Assembly: GCF_000425225.1 (NCBI RefSeq) | Contig: NZ_KE384336.1 | Span: forward strand, 15,244-77,204 | Direction of reading: 5' to 3' | Length of the DNA: 61,961 nucleotides | Source of the DNA: Pontibacillus marinus BH030004 = DSM 16465 | GTDB taxonomy: Bacteria; Bacillota; Bacilli; Bacillales; BH030062 | Part shown: one piece after another, positions 1 through 8,945 of the stretch | Layout: the number at the start of each line of letters is the position of its first letter | Numbering within the stretch: the first letter of the stretch is position 1 | Program-made: the position numbers and the translations under genes | Notes under the pieces: generated by a model | What the model was told of the DNA's origin: nothing | Databases searched by the model: none | The model's input: only the letters and a program-made list of their open reading frames with translations

Positions 1-189
1 CTCGGGTCGGTGCTGCTTTCGCTCGGGTCAGCGCTTCTTTTGCGCGGGTCCATGCTGCTTTTGCTCGGGTCCGTGCTGTTTTCGCTCGGGTTGGCTCTGC
101 TTTTGCTCGGGTCCATGCTGTTTTTTCTCGGGTCCATGCTGCTTTCGCTCGGGTCCCCCACTCTCCCAGGGTCGCCCCCCACTCTCGCT
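1..189. repeat. 21-bp tandem repeat array (array A)
   Basis: Seven full units of exactly 21 bp run from position 1 to 147, each starting CTCGGGT (one starts CGCGGGT) and containing a variable GCTGCTTTTG-like second half. Two degenerate units follow to about 189. The array is cut by the window start. Because 21 is a multiple of three, it stays open as a Leu/Gly/Ser-rich reading frame, but there is no ribosome binding site and I do not call it a gene. It lies beyond the terminator of the thiolase gene. The core CGCTCGGGT is the reverse complement of the core in the array at 16582-17062. Confidence 0.9.
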
Positions 190-192
190 CAA

Positions 193-228
193 CAAAAAGC
201 CGCTCCTCCCATAAGAGGAACGGCTTAC
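193..228 (-). terminator. Terminator of the beta-oxidation operon
   Basis: Inverted repeat AAGCCG-C-TCCTC (197-208) with GAGGA-A-CGGCTT (215-226); read on the minus strand it is followed by a run of five T. It lies just after the thiolase stop codon. Confidence 0.85.
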
Positions 229-244
229 TTTACTTTAATCTACC

Positions 245-1396
245 CTACAATCTCTCAATAATCGCCGCAGTAGACATCCCATGCCCGATACAGATTGTAA
301 GCAAACCATAGCGACCGTCTCTGCGTTCTAACTCATGCAACAACGTCGTCATTAACTTTGCACCTGTCGCACCAAGTGGATGTCCTAGCGAGATAGCTCC
401 ACCATTCACATTCACACGATCCAGACTCGTCTCCATCTCCTTCTTCCATGCCAAAACAACTGGAGCAAAGGCTTCGTTGATCTCCACCAAGTCTATATCA
501 TCAATAGTCAGCCCAGATTTAGCTAACACCTTTTTCGTTGCTGGGATCACACCATCTAACATCATTTTTGGATCAGAACCAACTACTACTCGATTGATGA
601 TTCGAGCACGAGGTTTCAGCCCCAATTCTTCTGCCTTTGAACGCTCCATCATTAGCACAGCACCTGCACCATCACTCATTTGGCTGGCATTCCCCGCTGT
701 AATCACACCATTCTCCTTAAACACTGGCTTTAACTGCCCAAGCGCCTCCATTGACGTATCCTTTCGTGGGCCTTCATCCTGATCCACCATAATCGTATTC
801 CCTTCACGATCGTCCCCTTCAATAGGTAGGATTTCGCGTTGAAAACGCCCCTCCTCCGTCGCACGAATGGCACGTTGATGACTCTCATAGGAATACGCAT
901 CTAACTCTTCTCGAGTCATTCCATATTTTTCAGCGATCAGTTCTGCTGATACTCCTTGATGCACAATATCGTACTTCTCATGAACAGAGTCTGGAATAGT
1001 GGACTGATTACCATCACTTAAGATTGGCACCTTCGTCATATTCTCAACGCCTGCACCAATCGTAATATCCATATCCCCAGCTAAAATTTCTTGAGCTGCA
1101 AAATGAATGGCTTGCTGACCAGATCCACACATTCGATTTAATTGTACGGCTGGTACTTCCACCGGAAACCCTGCATCAAGTGACGCCAGGCGACCAATAT
1201 TATACCCTTGTTCTCCCACAGGTGACACGCACCCCATCACGATATCTTCTACCATCCCTTTTTCAACACCGGAACGACTCATAAGTTCCTGCAACACGTT
1301 TGATGCCAAATGAACGGGATGTACATTACGAAAATATCCTTTCCGTTTTCCTACTGGTGTTCGTACTGCATCTACGATGACGACTTCTCTATTCAT
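245..1396 (-). CDS. Thiolase (acetyl-CoA C-acyltransferase)
   Basis: Thiolase-superfamily enzyme of 383 residues, slightly short for the usual 390-400. It should cleave 3-ketoacyl-CoA with CoA, or condense two acetyl-CoA, in the cytoplasm. Visible family signatures are the nucleophilic Cys90 in NRMCGSG, the GHPLGATGA loop near the C-terminus and the second catalytic Cys in the CIGHGMSTA motif. The ATG start has AAAGGAG about nine bases upstream. It is the last gene of a five-gene minus-strand operon, about 15 bp after the hydroxyacyl-CoA dehydrogenase gene and followed by a strong terminator. The context favours the degradative role; the exact chain-length preference cannot be read from sequence. 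Confidence 0.93.
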   Translation of the reverse strand: MNREVVIVDAVRTPVGKRKGYFRNVHPVHLASNVLQELMSRSGVEKGMVEDIVMGCVSPVGEQGYNIGRLASLDAGFPVEVPAVQLNRMCGSGQQAIHFAAQEILAGDMDITIGAGVENMTKVPILSDGNQSTIPDSVHEKYDIVHQGVSAELIAEKYGMTREELDAYSYESHQRAIRATEEGRFQREILPIEGDDREGNTIMVDQDEGPRKDTSMEALGQLKPVFKENGVITAGNASQMSDGAGAVLMMERSKAEELGLKPRARIINRVVVGSDPKMMLDGVIPATKKVLAKSGLTIDDIDLVEINEAFAPVVLAWKKEMETSLDRVNVNGGAISLGHPLGATGAKLMTTLLHELERRDGRYGLLTICIGHGMSTAAIIERL

Positions 1397-1410
1397 TTCG
1401 ACTCTCTCCT

Positions 1411-2256
1411 TTAGTAAGTATAAAATCCTTTTCCTGTTTTCACACCTAAATGTCCTGCTTCAACGAGCTTTCGTAAAATTTGAGGTGGCCTAAATCGGTC
1501 TCCATAGGCCTCAATCATGCCCTCACTCGCAAACAATAATGTATCGAGCCCAACATAATCCGCTAGTGTTAAAGGTCCCATAGGATAATTCAAGCCAAGG
1601 TGTATCGCCTTATCAATGTCCTCTTTTGAAGCCACACCCTCTTCATAAATTCTCATGCATTCTAAAACATGTGCAGCTAAAGCTCGGCTAGTCACAAAAC
1701 CCTGCCGATCCTTAACTAAAACTGTTTCCTTTCCAACTTCTTTGGATACGGCTTCAATTACGCTCACCGTTTCTTCCGATGTATCTTCCCCTTTTACGAT
1801 CTCTACTAATTTCATGATTGGGGCAGGGTTAAACCAATGCATCCCGATGACTTTTTCAGGTCGTTTAGTTGCTGAGGCAATCGCCGTTACACTAAGTTCA
1901 GATGTATTCGTGGACAAAATCGTCTCAGAAGGTGTGAGTTCCTCTAACTTCCCAAATAGCTCTTTCTTCAACTGAAGATTTTCAGGTATTGCTTCAATAA
2001 CGAGGTCTGTACTTGAGACCGCTTTTTCTAAATCTTTAGTTGCTGTAATGTTTTCTAGCACTTTACTCCTCTGATCCTCTGATAGATGTCCAGCTTTTAC
2101 AAAGCGTGCTAGACTTTTCTCGATCATGTTCATCCCTTTATCAATGGCTTCATCGGTGATGTCATATAAAAAAACCTTCTTCTCACCAGAAGCCATCGCT
2201 TGTGCAATGCCATTTCCCATGACCCCAGCGCCGATTACACTCACCGTTTTAATCAT
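1411..2256 (-). CDS. 3-hydroxyacyl-CoA (3-hydroxybutyryl-CoA) dehydrogenase
   Basis: A 281-residue protein of the short single-domain-pair type (Hbd/MmgB family), not the long FadB/FadN fusion. It oxidises L-3-hydroxyacyl-CoA with NAD+. Residues 7-19 carry the Rossmann motif IGAGVMGNGIAQ; the catalytic His is His140 in GMHWFNPAP, with the expected Glu/Asn environment (STNTSEL). The C-terminal domain contains the family motif LGLNYPMGPL. Good Shine-Dalgarno (CAGGAGGG) before the ATG. It is fourth in the operon and separated from the ligase gene by a hairpin at 2293-2315, so its level may be tuned independently. No enoyl-CoA hydratase gene is present in the operon to make its substrate. Confidence 0.94.
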   Translation of the reverse strand: MIKTVSVIGAGVMGNGIAQAMASGEKKVFLYDITDEAIDKGMNMIEKSLARFVKAGHLSEDQRSKVLENITATKDLEKAVSSTDLVIEAIPENLQLKKELFGKLEELTPSETILSTNTSELSVTAIASATKRPEKVIGMHWFNPAPIMKLVEIVKGEDTSEETVSVIEAVSKEVGKETVLVKDRQGFVTSRALAAHVLECMRIYEEGVASKEDIDKAIHLGLNYPMGPLTLADYVGLDTLLFASEGMIEAYGDRFRPPQILRKLVEAGHLGVKTGKGFYTY

Positions 2257-2287
2257 TTATGTTCCCTCCTGTGTAAAAGATCATTAT

Positions 2288-2320
2288 GTAAAAGCAGGAG
2301 CACCTAACTCCTGCTTATGA
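2288..2320 (-). terminator. Intra-operon hairpin, weak terminator
   Basis: Perfect 8-bp stem AGCAGGAG (2293-2300) and CTCCTGCT (2308-2315), followed on the minus strand by only four T. It lies between the ligase and hydroxyacyl-CoA dehydrogenase genes, so partial termination or mRNA stabilisation is more likely than a full stop. Confidence 0.5.
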
Positions 2321-2322
2321 TT

Positions 2323-3939
2323 TTATTCACTCTTAATCGTAAAATGGTCCTCAAGCTGATCACGAAGTGCACGCTTTAAAAATTTCCCTACGGACGTTTT
2401 CGGAATGCTTTCCATGAAGACAATATCATCTGGCAGCCACCATTTCGCGAATTGAGGTTTAAGGAATTCATATAAGTCACCTTGTGAGCTGTTCGCGCCA
2501 TCCTTCAAGACAACGCAAGCGACTGGGCGTTCTTGCAATTCAGGATGAGGAACTGCAATGACAGCCGCTTCAAATACATCTTCATGAGCCATCAACGCAT
2601 TTTCTAAATCAACAGATGAAATCCATTCGCCCCCACTTTTGATCAAATCTTTTGTACGGTCAACGATTTTAATGATGCCTTCTTCATCCACAGTGACTAC
2701 ATCTCCTGTGTACAGCCAACCGTCTTGAAAGGCTTCAGCTGAACGTTCATCCTGATAATACTCATCTGCAATCCAAGGGCCTCTTAATAATAGTTCACCC
2801 ATTTCCTTTCCATCCCAAGCAACCTCTCCGTCTTTTCCGATTACCTTCATCTCTAATCCAGGTACAAGTGAGCCTTGTTTGGAGCGGATTTCTAAGCGCT
2901 CCTCTTCAGGCAAGTCTTTTTGATAACTCTTCAGACGAGAGATCGTAGCAAGTGGTGCCGTTTCGGTCATGCCATATGCATGTAAAAACGGTACATTGTA
3001 CTCCTCTTCAAACGCACGAATCATCCCTTTTGGAGCAGCTGATCCTCCACATAATACAGAGCGCAAGCTAGAAGTATCATAATCACCCGTTTCTAGCTCT
3101 CGTAATAACCCCAACCATATCGTAGGCACGCCAGCTGTTATGGTCACGCGTTCAGATTCAATTTGCTCTGCAATGGTTTTCGGTGAGAATTGAGCACCTG
3201 GCATCACTTGATTGCTCCCAAACCAAACAGCAGCAAAAGGAAGCCCCCATGCATTGGCGTGAAACATTGGAACGACAGGCATCGCGACATCAGACTCAGA
3301 AACGGCTGCAGTATCAGCTAAGCCTAACGCCATGGAGTGCAATACAATTCCACGGTGTGAATACACCACGCCCTTCGGATTCCCAGTAGTGGCAGATGTA
3401 TAGCACATACCAGCAGCCGCGTTTTCATCAATATCTTTTTTAAATTCATACGTTCCATCAGCTTCTTTTAATAGTTTCTCATAATGATAGACAGGAGAAA
3501 GTTTTGTCTCAGGAAGCTCCTCATCATCTGTCATGACAATAAAAGCTTCAACCGTCTTCAGTTCATCTTGAACCGCTTCTACCAATGGCAGTAAGTCCGC
3601 ATCAATTAAGAGAACTTTATCCTCTGCATGGTTCACAATATAAGAGATATGCTGAGCAGCTAAACGAATATTAATTGTGTGCAATACGCCTCCCATCCCC
3701 GGAATTGCAAAATACGCTTCAAGGTGACGGTAGTGGTTCCAAGCAAACGTCCCAACGCGCTCCCCTTCTCTTACACCTAATTTTTCTAATGCATGTGAAA
3801 GCTTTCGGGTTCGTTCTGTTAAATCCTTATAATTGATTCGATGAGTCCCTGTAGATGTGCGTGTAATCACTTCTTTTTTCGGAAAAAATTTCTCGGCACG
3901 TTCCAACATTGCAGGTAATGTTAATGGTACATTCATCAT
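2323..3939 (-). CDS. Fatty acyl-CoA synthetase (AMP-forming)
   Basis: ANL-superfamily acid:CoA ligase of 538 residues, the usual size for medium/long-chain AlkK-type enzymes. It activates a carboxylic acid to acyl-CoA through an acyl-adenylate. Visible motifs are the P-loop-like [15 protein letters not shown], the A5 motif [10 protein letters not shown], the A7 motif WLYTGDVV, the hinge region [13 protein letters not shown], and the A10 lysine (Lys519) in PKTSVGKF. The ATG start follows GGAGGG by about nine bases. It is third in the operon, 18 bp after the CaiB-family gene. Together with that gene it suggests that an exogenous, perhaps branched, acid is activated here before beta-oxidation; substrate identity is inference. 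Confidence 0.93.
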   Translation of the reverse strand: MMNVPLTLPAMLERAEKFFPKKEVITRTSTGTHRINYKDLTERTRKLSHALEKLGVREGERVGTFAWNHYRHLEAYFAIPGMGGVLHTINIRLAAQHISYIVNHAEDKVLLIDADLLPLVEAVQDELKTVEAFIVMTDDEELPETKLSPVYHYEKLLKEADGTYEFKKDIDENAAAGMCYTSATTGNPKGVVYSHRGIVLHSMALGLADTAAVSESDVAMPVVPMFHANAWGLPFAAVWFGSNQVMPGAQFSPKTIAEQIESERVTITAGVPTIWLGLLRELETGDYDTSSLRSVLCGGSAAPKGMIRAFEEEYNVPFLHAYGMTETAPLATISRLKSYQKDLPEEERLEIRSKQGSLVPGLEMKVIGKDGEVAWDGKEMGELLLRGPWIADEYYQDERSAEAFQDGWLYTGDVVTVDEEGIIKIVDRTKDLIKSGGEWISSVDLENALMAHEDVFEAAVIAVPHPELQERPVACVVLKDGANSSQGDLYEFLKPQFAKWWLPDDIVFMESIPKTSVGKFLKRALRDQLEDHFTIKSE

Positions 3940-3957
3940 ATCGTTTCACCCTCCACG

Positions 3958-5112
3958 TTATAGAATGATCATGCGTTCTTTCATGGTTTCAATCTTTTCC
4001 TCTGGGTAACACAACAAATCGGATAAAATCCCCTCAGTCTGCTCACCTAATCCAGGAAACCACACCTCTCTATGATTTTTTTGAGCATGGTACCTTGATG
4101 CTACATGCACAATTCCAGCCGAATCTTCCTCTTGGATCATCCTCTCCTTTACATAGGGTTTTGTAAGCACTTCCTCCATTTCATATATAGGTGTCAAGCA
4201 ACAATCAACTTGGGATGAAAATTCTTCCCACTGTTGAAATGTTTTGCTTTTAAACAATTGAATGATGTCTTGTACAAAAGGATCTTCACTATCTTTCTTG
4301 ATAAATTGATAGGAGACCCAGTCCTCTCTCCCTACTTTTTCACAGAATGTTTTCCAAAACTTCGGTTCTAAAGCGGCAAAGCTAACGTACCGATTATCTG
4401 CAGTTTCATAGATGCTATAGGAGACAAGTTCTCCATTTAATGATGAGAGTCCCTGATGTTCATCAGCGTATTGAAGGTTTAGCATATGAAGCTGGGTTAA
4501 GGAGAGCATGGAATCTAATATAGCAGAATCAATATAGGCCCCCTCTCCGGTTTTCTCACGTGATATATAAGCAGCCAATATTGATTCAGTAGCAGCTAAT
4601 CCTCCTACTAAATCAGCGAGGGTAATCGAAGGATGAATTGGTCGTCCTGTTCGGTCTTTCAGTTGACTTAACATCCCACTTAACGCCATATAGTTAATAT
4701 CATGACTACCAAATTGAGAGATCACTCCCTCTTGCCCATAGCCAGATAAAGAACAATAAATTAACTCTGGGTTCCATTTTGAAACCGTGTCATAATCAAG
4801 TCCAAGTCGTTTCATCACGCCTGGACGAAAGCTTTCTATAACAATATCAGCATGTTGAATAAGGTCATATACGATCTCTAAGCCTTCCTTTGACTTCAAA
4901 TTCACTGCTAGGCTTTTTTTATTGCGATTATACGCATGAAATACACTGTCTCGCTCGTTGGAATGGGGAGTAGCGCTGCGACTTAAGTCCCCAGTTAACG
5001 GTTCGACTTTTATAACCTCAGCACCTAAATCTCCTAAACGCATGCTGGCAAAGGGTCCTGGTATATAGTGAGAGAAATCAAGAATACGCATCCCTTTTAA
5101 CATGTGTTCCAT
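3958..5112 (-). CDS. CaiB/BaiF family III CoA-transferase, alpha-methylacyl-CoA racemase-like
   Basis: Protein of 384 residues with the family III CoA-transferase fold signature at the N-terminus (GMRILDFSHYIPGP) and FRPGVMKRLGLDY. It carries the alpha-methylacyl-CoA racemase (AMACR) hallmark HDINYMALSG with His137, and Asp167 in LADLVGGLAA, the positions of the two acid/base residues of AMACR. True transferases of the family use a single catalytic Asp, so a racemase that epimerises 2-methylacyl-CoA esters is the better guess, though transferase activity is not excluded. It starts one base after the acyl-CoA dehydrogenase stop codon, so the two are probably translationally coupled. It would make methyl-branched substrates accessible to the stereospecific dehydrogenase. 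Confidence 0.85.
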   Translation of the reverse strand: MEHMLKGMRILDFSHYIPGPFASMRLGDLGAEVIKVEPLTGDLSRSATPHSNERDSVFHAYNRNKKSLAVNLKSKEGLEIVYDLIQHADIVIESFRPGVMKRLGLDYDTVSKWNPELIYCSLSGYGQEGVISQFGSHDINYMALSGMLSQLKDRTGRPIHPSITLADLVGGLAATESILAAYISREKTGEGAYIDSAILDSMLSLTQLHMLNLQYADEHQGLSSLNGELVSYSIYETADNRYVSFAALEPKFWKTFCEKVGREDWVSYQFIKKDSEDPFVQDIIQLFKSKTFQQWEEFSSQVDCCLTPIYEMEEVLTKPYVKERMIQEEDSAGIVHVASRYHAQKNHREVWFPGLGEQTEGILSDLLCYPEEKIETMKERMIIL

Positions 5113-5113
5113 T

Positions 5114-6259
5114 TTATAACCCCATATTCTTTGCGATGATCGACTTCATAATGTCATTCGTACCGGCATATATCGAAGCTACTGGAATGTCTCGATACCT
5201 TCTTGCAATCTCATATTCTTCCATATAGCCGTAACCACCATGAAGCTGCATGCATTCTGTTATGACACGTCTTGCCATCTCCGTATGCCACCACTTTGAC
5301 ATAGATACTTTGGTTGTGACTTCTTTTCCTTCCATATGTTGTTCGATTAAGTCATCGAGAAACGACCGACCTACCTCCACCTCTGTAGCCATTTCAGCAA
5401 TACGGAATTGTACTGTTTGAAGCTTACTTATAGGTTTACCGAAGGCTTCTCGTTGTTTCACATAAGAAACGGTCTCCTTTAACATCGTTTCAGCTGCTGT
5501 TTGAGCTGCAATCGACACCACTAAACGCTCTTGTTGGAGTTTATCCATTAAATAATAGAATCCTTTTCCCTCTTCACCTAATAGATTCTCTGCTGGAACT
5601 CTCACATCTTCAAAAATTAATTCAGCTGTGTCTTGCGCATGCAAACCAACCTTTTCGAGTTTCCGACCTCGTTTAAATCCAGGTGTGTCACGCTCTACTA
5701 CAAGTAAGCTCATCCCCTTGTGTGGTGGATTCGCCTTTGGATCAGTTTTACAAACAACAACGACTAAATCAGCCAATATCCCGTTTGTTATAAATGTTTT
5801 CTCCCCGTTCAAAATGTAACTGTCCCCATCTTGAACAGCCGTTGTTTTAATTCCAGCTAGATCAGATCCAGCTCCAGGTTCCGTCATAGCAATGGCTGAA
5901 ATCATATCTCCTGTCGCACAGTTGGGCAACCATTTTTTCTTTTGTTCTTCCGTACCATAAGAATCGATATAGGGCGTTACAATATCATTATGAAGTCCAA
6001 TCCCAACAAGACTGGAACCAATCCGTTCGAACTCTTCATTCAAAATTACGGAGTAGGCAAAGTCAGCATTATAACCACCATAAGATTCAGCCACCCCTGG
6101 GCATAAAAAACCTTGTTGCCCTAGCTTCCTCCAAAACTCACGAGGAATCATGCCCTCTTTCTCCCACTCACGATAATTTGGTCTTGCCTCTTGATCTAAA
6201 AACTTTCGAACCGCTTCTCGGAAGATTTCATGTTCTTCCTGAATGTACGATGCTGCCAA
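5114..6259 (-). CDS. Acyl-CoA dehydrogenase, long-chain-type active site
   Basis: FAD-dependent dehydrogenase of 381 residues catalysing the first oxidation of beta-oxidation and passing electrons to ETF. It shows the family signatures AMTEPGAGSDLAGI (about 124-137) and the C-terminal QLHGGYGYMEEY. The usual C-terminal catalytic Glu (YEGT) is Ala here (IYAGTNDIMK), while Glu244 in LQQERLVV occupies the helix-G position used as catalytic base in long-chain and isovaleryl-CoA dehydrogenases. So the enzyme should be active with a relocated base. The start is TTG, chosen because a GGGGGG Shine-Dalgarno lies about six bases upstream. First gene of the operon; a cre box and promoter lie upstream. 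Confidence 0.93.
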   Translation of the reverse strand: MAASYIQEEHEIFREAVRKFLDQEARPNYREWEKEGMIPREFWRKLGQQGFLCPGVAESYGGYNADFAYSVILNEEFERIGSSLVGIGLHNDIVTPYIDSYGTEEQKKKWLPNCATGDMISAIAMTEPGAGSDLAGIKTTAVQDGDSYILNGEKTFITNGILADLVVVVCKTDPKANPPHKGMSLLVVERDTPGFKRGRKLEKVGLHAQDTAELIFEDVRVPAENLLGEEGKGFYYLMDKLQQERLVVSIAAQTAAETMLKETVSYVKQREAFGKPISKLQTVQFRIAEMATEVEVGRSFLDDLIEQHMEGKEVTTKVSMSKWWHTEMARRVITECMQLHGGYGYMEEYEIARRYRDIPVASIYAGTNDIMKSIIAKNMGL

Positions 6260-6283
6260 TCAAATCCCCCCTGTTGCACATAA

Positions 6284-6297
6284 AGTAAACGCTTTCA
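6284..6297 (-). promoter_or_regulatory. cre box (CcpA operator) of the beta-oxidation operon
   Basis: Minus-strand reading TGAAAGCGTTTACT matches the Bacillus cre consensus TGWAANCGNTNWCA at 13 of 14 positions. It lies 27-40 bp downstream of a TATAAT box (minus strand, 6324-6329), the roadblock position for carbon catabolite repression. Confidence 0.75.
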
Positions 6298-6323
6298 AAA
6301 ATGTGTATGAAATATCTCTTATG

Positions 6324-6329
6324 ATTATA
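6324..6329 (-). promoter_or_regulatory. -10 box of the beta-oxidation operon promoter
   Basis: Perfect TATAAT on the minus strand, 65 bp upstream of the dehydrogenase start. I cannot see a convincing -35 at 17 bp, so this may be an activator-dependent or weak promoter. No clear FadR-type palindrome is visible around it. Confidence 0.5.
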
Positions 6330-6413
6330 TTTACATACCGAACGAAATAATCCTGCACAATAAACTTAATTTTCTGAATTTTTATTCTGTTAAGTGGCCT
6401 TTAGACCACTTAA

Positions 6414-7229
6414 TCATTCCATTTGCAACAATGGGTCTTCAAAAGGACCTTCTGGAAAAACATCTGGGTGCAAAATAGACGCCACCTTTTGAAGTCCAAC
6501 CAACAGTCTAGGCGATGGACGACAGTAAAAAGCTTCTTCCAAAAGATGAATTCGGTCATCTTGCACAGCATTTACCGCTTCCCAACCGTCCCTCTCACGA
6601 ACATGATCGGGATCCATTTTCCTCTCTTTTACACCAACCCAAACCATACAGACAACATCAGGGTTTCGTTTATAAACTTCATCCCAATCTGTCTGCACAC
6701 TTGCCTTCTCCTCATCTCCAAAAACGTTTCGGCCCCCTGCTAATTGACTAATCTCAGTGAGCCAGTTTGTACCTCCAGGTGTGAACACGGGTTCTGGCCA
6801 CCATTCCCAATAAAGAGATGGCTTATGCTCAATCGTTTCAGCCAGATCCTTGTACTGTTGAATCGTTTGCTCATACTTCTTTACAACGCGCTCAGCTCTC
6901 TCCTGTGTTCCCGTATGCTCTCCTACCTTTCGTAAATCCTGAGCAATCTCCTCTAACGAGTTAGGGTTCAGCACAATATAAGGTAAGCCCCTCTTCTCTA
7001 ATTCTTCAATGTTTTTCTCCATCCCAGGAACACTTAAAGAAGCAAGCACGAGATCAGGTTCCAAATCCTCTACTTTATCCATTCGAATCGACAAATCCGG
7101 GCCTAGCTTAGGTAAGTCTTGGACCGCTTCAGGCCAATCCGAAAAATGATCAACACCAACAAGTTGATCTGTTAATCCAAGATAAGCAACTAATTCCGTA
7201 TTACTGGGACAAATTGATACAAGTCTCAT
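6414..7229 (-). CDS. Cobalamin/siderophore-binding-like protein without signal peptide (BtuF-like)
   Basis: Periplasmic-binding-protein type II (helical backbone) family, 271 residues. It begins directly with the conserved MRLVSICPSNTELVAYLGL segment of BtuF/cobalamin-binding proteins. There is no signal peptide or lipobox, so as annotated it would stay in the cytoplasm. Other family features are PDLVLAS, the YWEWWPEPVFTPGGTNWL segment and PSPRLLVGL. Its ATG overlaps the stop of the upstream cysteine hydrolase (ATGA), implying coupled translation. No ABC permease or ATPase is linked. It might bind a corrinoid or other ligand inside the cell; the function is not established. Confidence 0.8.
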   Translation of the reverse strand: MRLVSICPSNTELVAYLGLTDQLVGVDHFSDWPEAVQDLPKLGPDLSIRMDKVEDLEPDLVLASLSVPGMEKNIEELEKRGLPYIVLNPNSLEEIAQDLRKVGEHTGTQERAERVVKKYEQTIQQYKDLAETIEHKPSLYWEWWPEPVFTPGGTNWLTEISQLAGGRNVFGDEEKASVQTDWDEVYKRNPDVVCMVWVGVKERKMDPDHVRERDGWEAVNAVQDDRIHLLEEAFYCRPSPRLLVGLQKVASILHPDVFPEGPFEDPLLQME

Positions 7230-7756
7230 CGAATCACCTCAAAAGAAATATCTTTTGTTTCCTTGGTATGAGCGAACCACCTTAACACTTTATTGTGATG
7301 CGCAATAATTTGTTCGGCCCGTAAATCCTCTGTATCAAACGTGCTGTGCGCGTCTGTAACAACAGTTACTTCATACCCTTTACCAAAGGCACTTCGAGTT
7401 GTGGTATCCACACACGCTTCCGTTTGAATTCCTGTGATCATAAGATGGTTCACTCCCATTTGATCAAGAGTTCCTTGTAGAGCTGTTTGATAAAAACTAT
7501 CTGGAGTTGTTTTGTGAATGACAATATCTTTATCCATGGGTCCAATTCGATCATCTATTTCCCAGTTTGTCGTGCCATACTCTAAGGGTGTACCCTCACC
7601 TGCGTTATGTTGAATATAAATAATGGGAGTCCCCGTTTCCCTAGCTTGCTTCAACAAGGATTGAACACGTTCTATTAGCCTATCAGACTGAAAAGCAGGC
7701 GCTTCTTCTCTGAACATAAACTTTTGCATATCAATAACGACTAGCGCTTTCGCCAT
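7226..7756 (-). CDS. Cysteine hydrolase, isochorismatase family
   Basis: Isochorismatase-like hydrolase of 176 residues. The expected Asp-Lys-Cys triad is visible: Asp in VVIDMQ near the N-terminus, Lys in IVIHKTTPDSF, and Cys in GIQTEACVDTT. The family hydrolyses amides or vinyl ethers (nicotinamidase, isochorismatase and others); the substrate is unknown here. I place the start at the ATG preceded by AGGAGGAG with eight bases spacing; an upstream GTG at 7780 has no site. The gene sits between a VOC enzyme and a BtuF-like protein in one minus-strand transcription unit and overlaps the latter by four bases. Confidence 0.88.
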   Translation of the reverse strand: MAKALVVIDMQKFMFREEAPAFQSDRLIERVQSLLKQARETGTPIIYIQHNAGEGTPLEYGTTNWEIDDRIGPMDKDIVIHKTTPDSFYQTALQGTLDQMGVNHLMITGIQTEACVDTTTRSAFGKGYEVTVVTDAHSTFDTEDLRAEQIIAHHNKVLRWFAHTKETKDISFEVIR

Positions 7757-7770
7757 ACTAGACTCTCCTC

Positions 7771-8163
7771 CTAATTCCACACTTTCATACGTTCCTTAAG
7801 ATTGGATGTGTGTAACTCTAGCTGAGTTCCGTCAGGATCTAAAAAATTAACCGACCACCCCTGACCTCTTTGAACGGGTCCCCGCACAATTGGTACATCC
7901 TCGTGTTGCAAATGCTCAACAGCATCCTGAAAATCTTTCTTTAAAATAGAAAAGGCAACATGGTCCACGCCCATATATCCCTGTGATGCCCCGGAATATA
8001 TGGGCTTTTCAATTAAACATACCCATGCGCCTCCCCACTCTAAGTAAGCATCCGATCGTCCCTGATGCACTAAAGTCATATTTAAAACGTTTACATAAAA
8101 GTTTAAGGATACTTCTAAATCTTTAACATTAATCGTAATATGATTAAATCCTTGAATTTCCAT
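7771..8163 (-). CDS. VOC-family metalloenzyme resembling fosfomycin-resistance thiol transferases
   Basis: Glyoxalase/VOC fold, 130 residues, the size of FosA/FosB/FosX. Metal ligands expected for the family are present: His in GFNHITINV, His in GVDHVAFSI, and Glu in QLELHTSNL. The segments AYLEWGGAWVCLIE and FLDPDGTQLELHT resemble FosA/FosB more than ordinary glyoxalase I. If it is a true Fos enzyme it would add a thiol (bacillithiol in this group) to fosfomycin; distant paralogues act on other electrophiles, so resistance is only a possibility. Start chosen at the ATG with AAAGGATG five bases upstream. First gene of a three-gene minus-strand unit. Confidence 0.72.
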   Translation of the reverse strand: MEIQGFNHITINVKDLEVSLNFYVNVLNMTLVHQGRSDAYLEWGGAWVCLIEKPIYSGASQGYMGVDHVAFSILKKDFQDAVEHLQHEDVPIVRGPVQRGQGWSVNFLDPDGTQLELHTSNLKERMKVWN

Positions 8164-8240
8164 GACGACATCCTTTATCATTTTCATAATATTATAACAT
8201 CTCACTGATTAAGAATTCACTTCAAAGGGAGGCTACAAAA

Positions 8241-8945
8241 ATGAACATTATCGCAATGGGTGGTGGCGGCTTTTCCATGGAACCAGATAACCCACGGCTA
8301 GATCGCTACATCATCAATCAATCTGAACAATTACGACCAAAGATTTGCTTTTTACCAACAGCTAGTGGAGATTCAGAAGGGTATATTGAAAGGTTTTATA
8401 CGTTTTTCCAAGAAGAAGATTGTGAACCTACTCATTTATCCTTACTAAAACCTGAAGTGGCTGACAAAGAATCGTTTCTTTTATCACAGGATATTATCTA
8501 TGTCGGAGGTGGAAATACGCGTAACCTCATGGCCCTGTGGAAAGAATGGGAGTTAGACCGTATTCTAGAAAAAGCGTGGAAAAACGGGACCATTCTGGCT
8601 GGGATCAGTGCTGGTTCTATTTGTTGGTTTGATGAAGGACCTTCTGACTCTGTGCCAGGTCAGGTTACCAAAGTAAAAGGGTTAGGATTCTTAAACGGGA
8701 GCACATGTCCTCACTACGATAATCCAGAAGAAAGTGGAGAAATGTACAGACATTACATTGCTAAAGATGAATTAAGCGCTGGATATGCAATGGATGATGG
8801 TGCGGCTATTCACTTTGTAGGAACAGACATTCATAAAGCAATCTCATCTAGACCTGAGGCCAAAGTCTACCATGTTACAAAAGGTGAAAATGGCCAAAAT
8901 GCCATAGAAACAGCGCTAGAAATGGAATATATTACGATTGAATAA
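8241..8945 (+). CDS. Peptidase E-like serine peptidase (family S51)
   Basis: Protein of 234 residues of the S51 dipeptidase E family (YgaJ type), which removes N-terminal Asp from dipeptides in the cytoplasm. The N-terminus has the glycine motif MGGGGFS, followed by FLPTASGD, IYVGGGNTRNL and the nucleophile elbow GISAGS with Ser123 as catalytic nucleophile. The C-terminal GYAMDDGAAIHF completes the family pattern. AAGGGAGG precedes the ATG. It is a single gene, divergent from the VOC gene and convergent with the HD hydrolase, with which it shares a bidirectional terminator. Confidence 0.9.
   Translation: MNIIAMGGGGFSMEPDNPRLDRYIINQSEQLRPKICFLPTASGDSEGYIERFYTFFQEEDCEPTHLSLLKPEVADKESFLLSQDIIYVGGGNTRNLMALWKEWELDRILEKAWKNGTILAGISAGSICWFDEGPSDSVPGQVTKVKGLGFLNGSTCPHYDNPEESGEMYRHYIAKDELSAGYAMDDGAAIHFVGTDIHKAISSRPEAKVYHVTKGENGQNAIETALEMEYITIE

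Noticed and set aside
10-261. Leu-rich frame of 83 codons in array A as a membrane protein
   Set aside because: It is the translation of the 21-bp repeat and runs through the terminator of the thiolase gene.
6300-6360. FadR-type operator before the beta-oxidation operon
   Set aside because: I looked for the TGAATGANTANTCATTCA palindrome and found no convincing match; only the cre box is supported.
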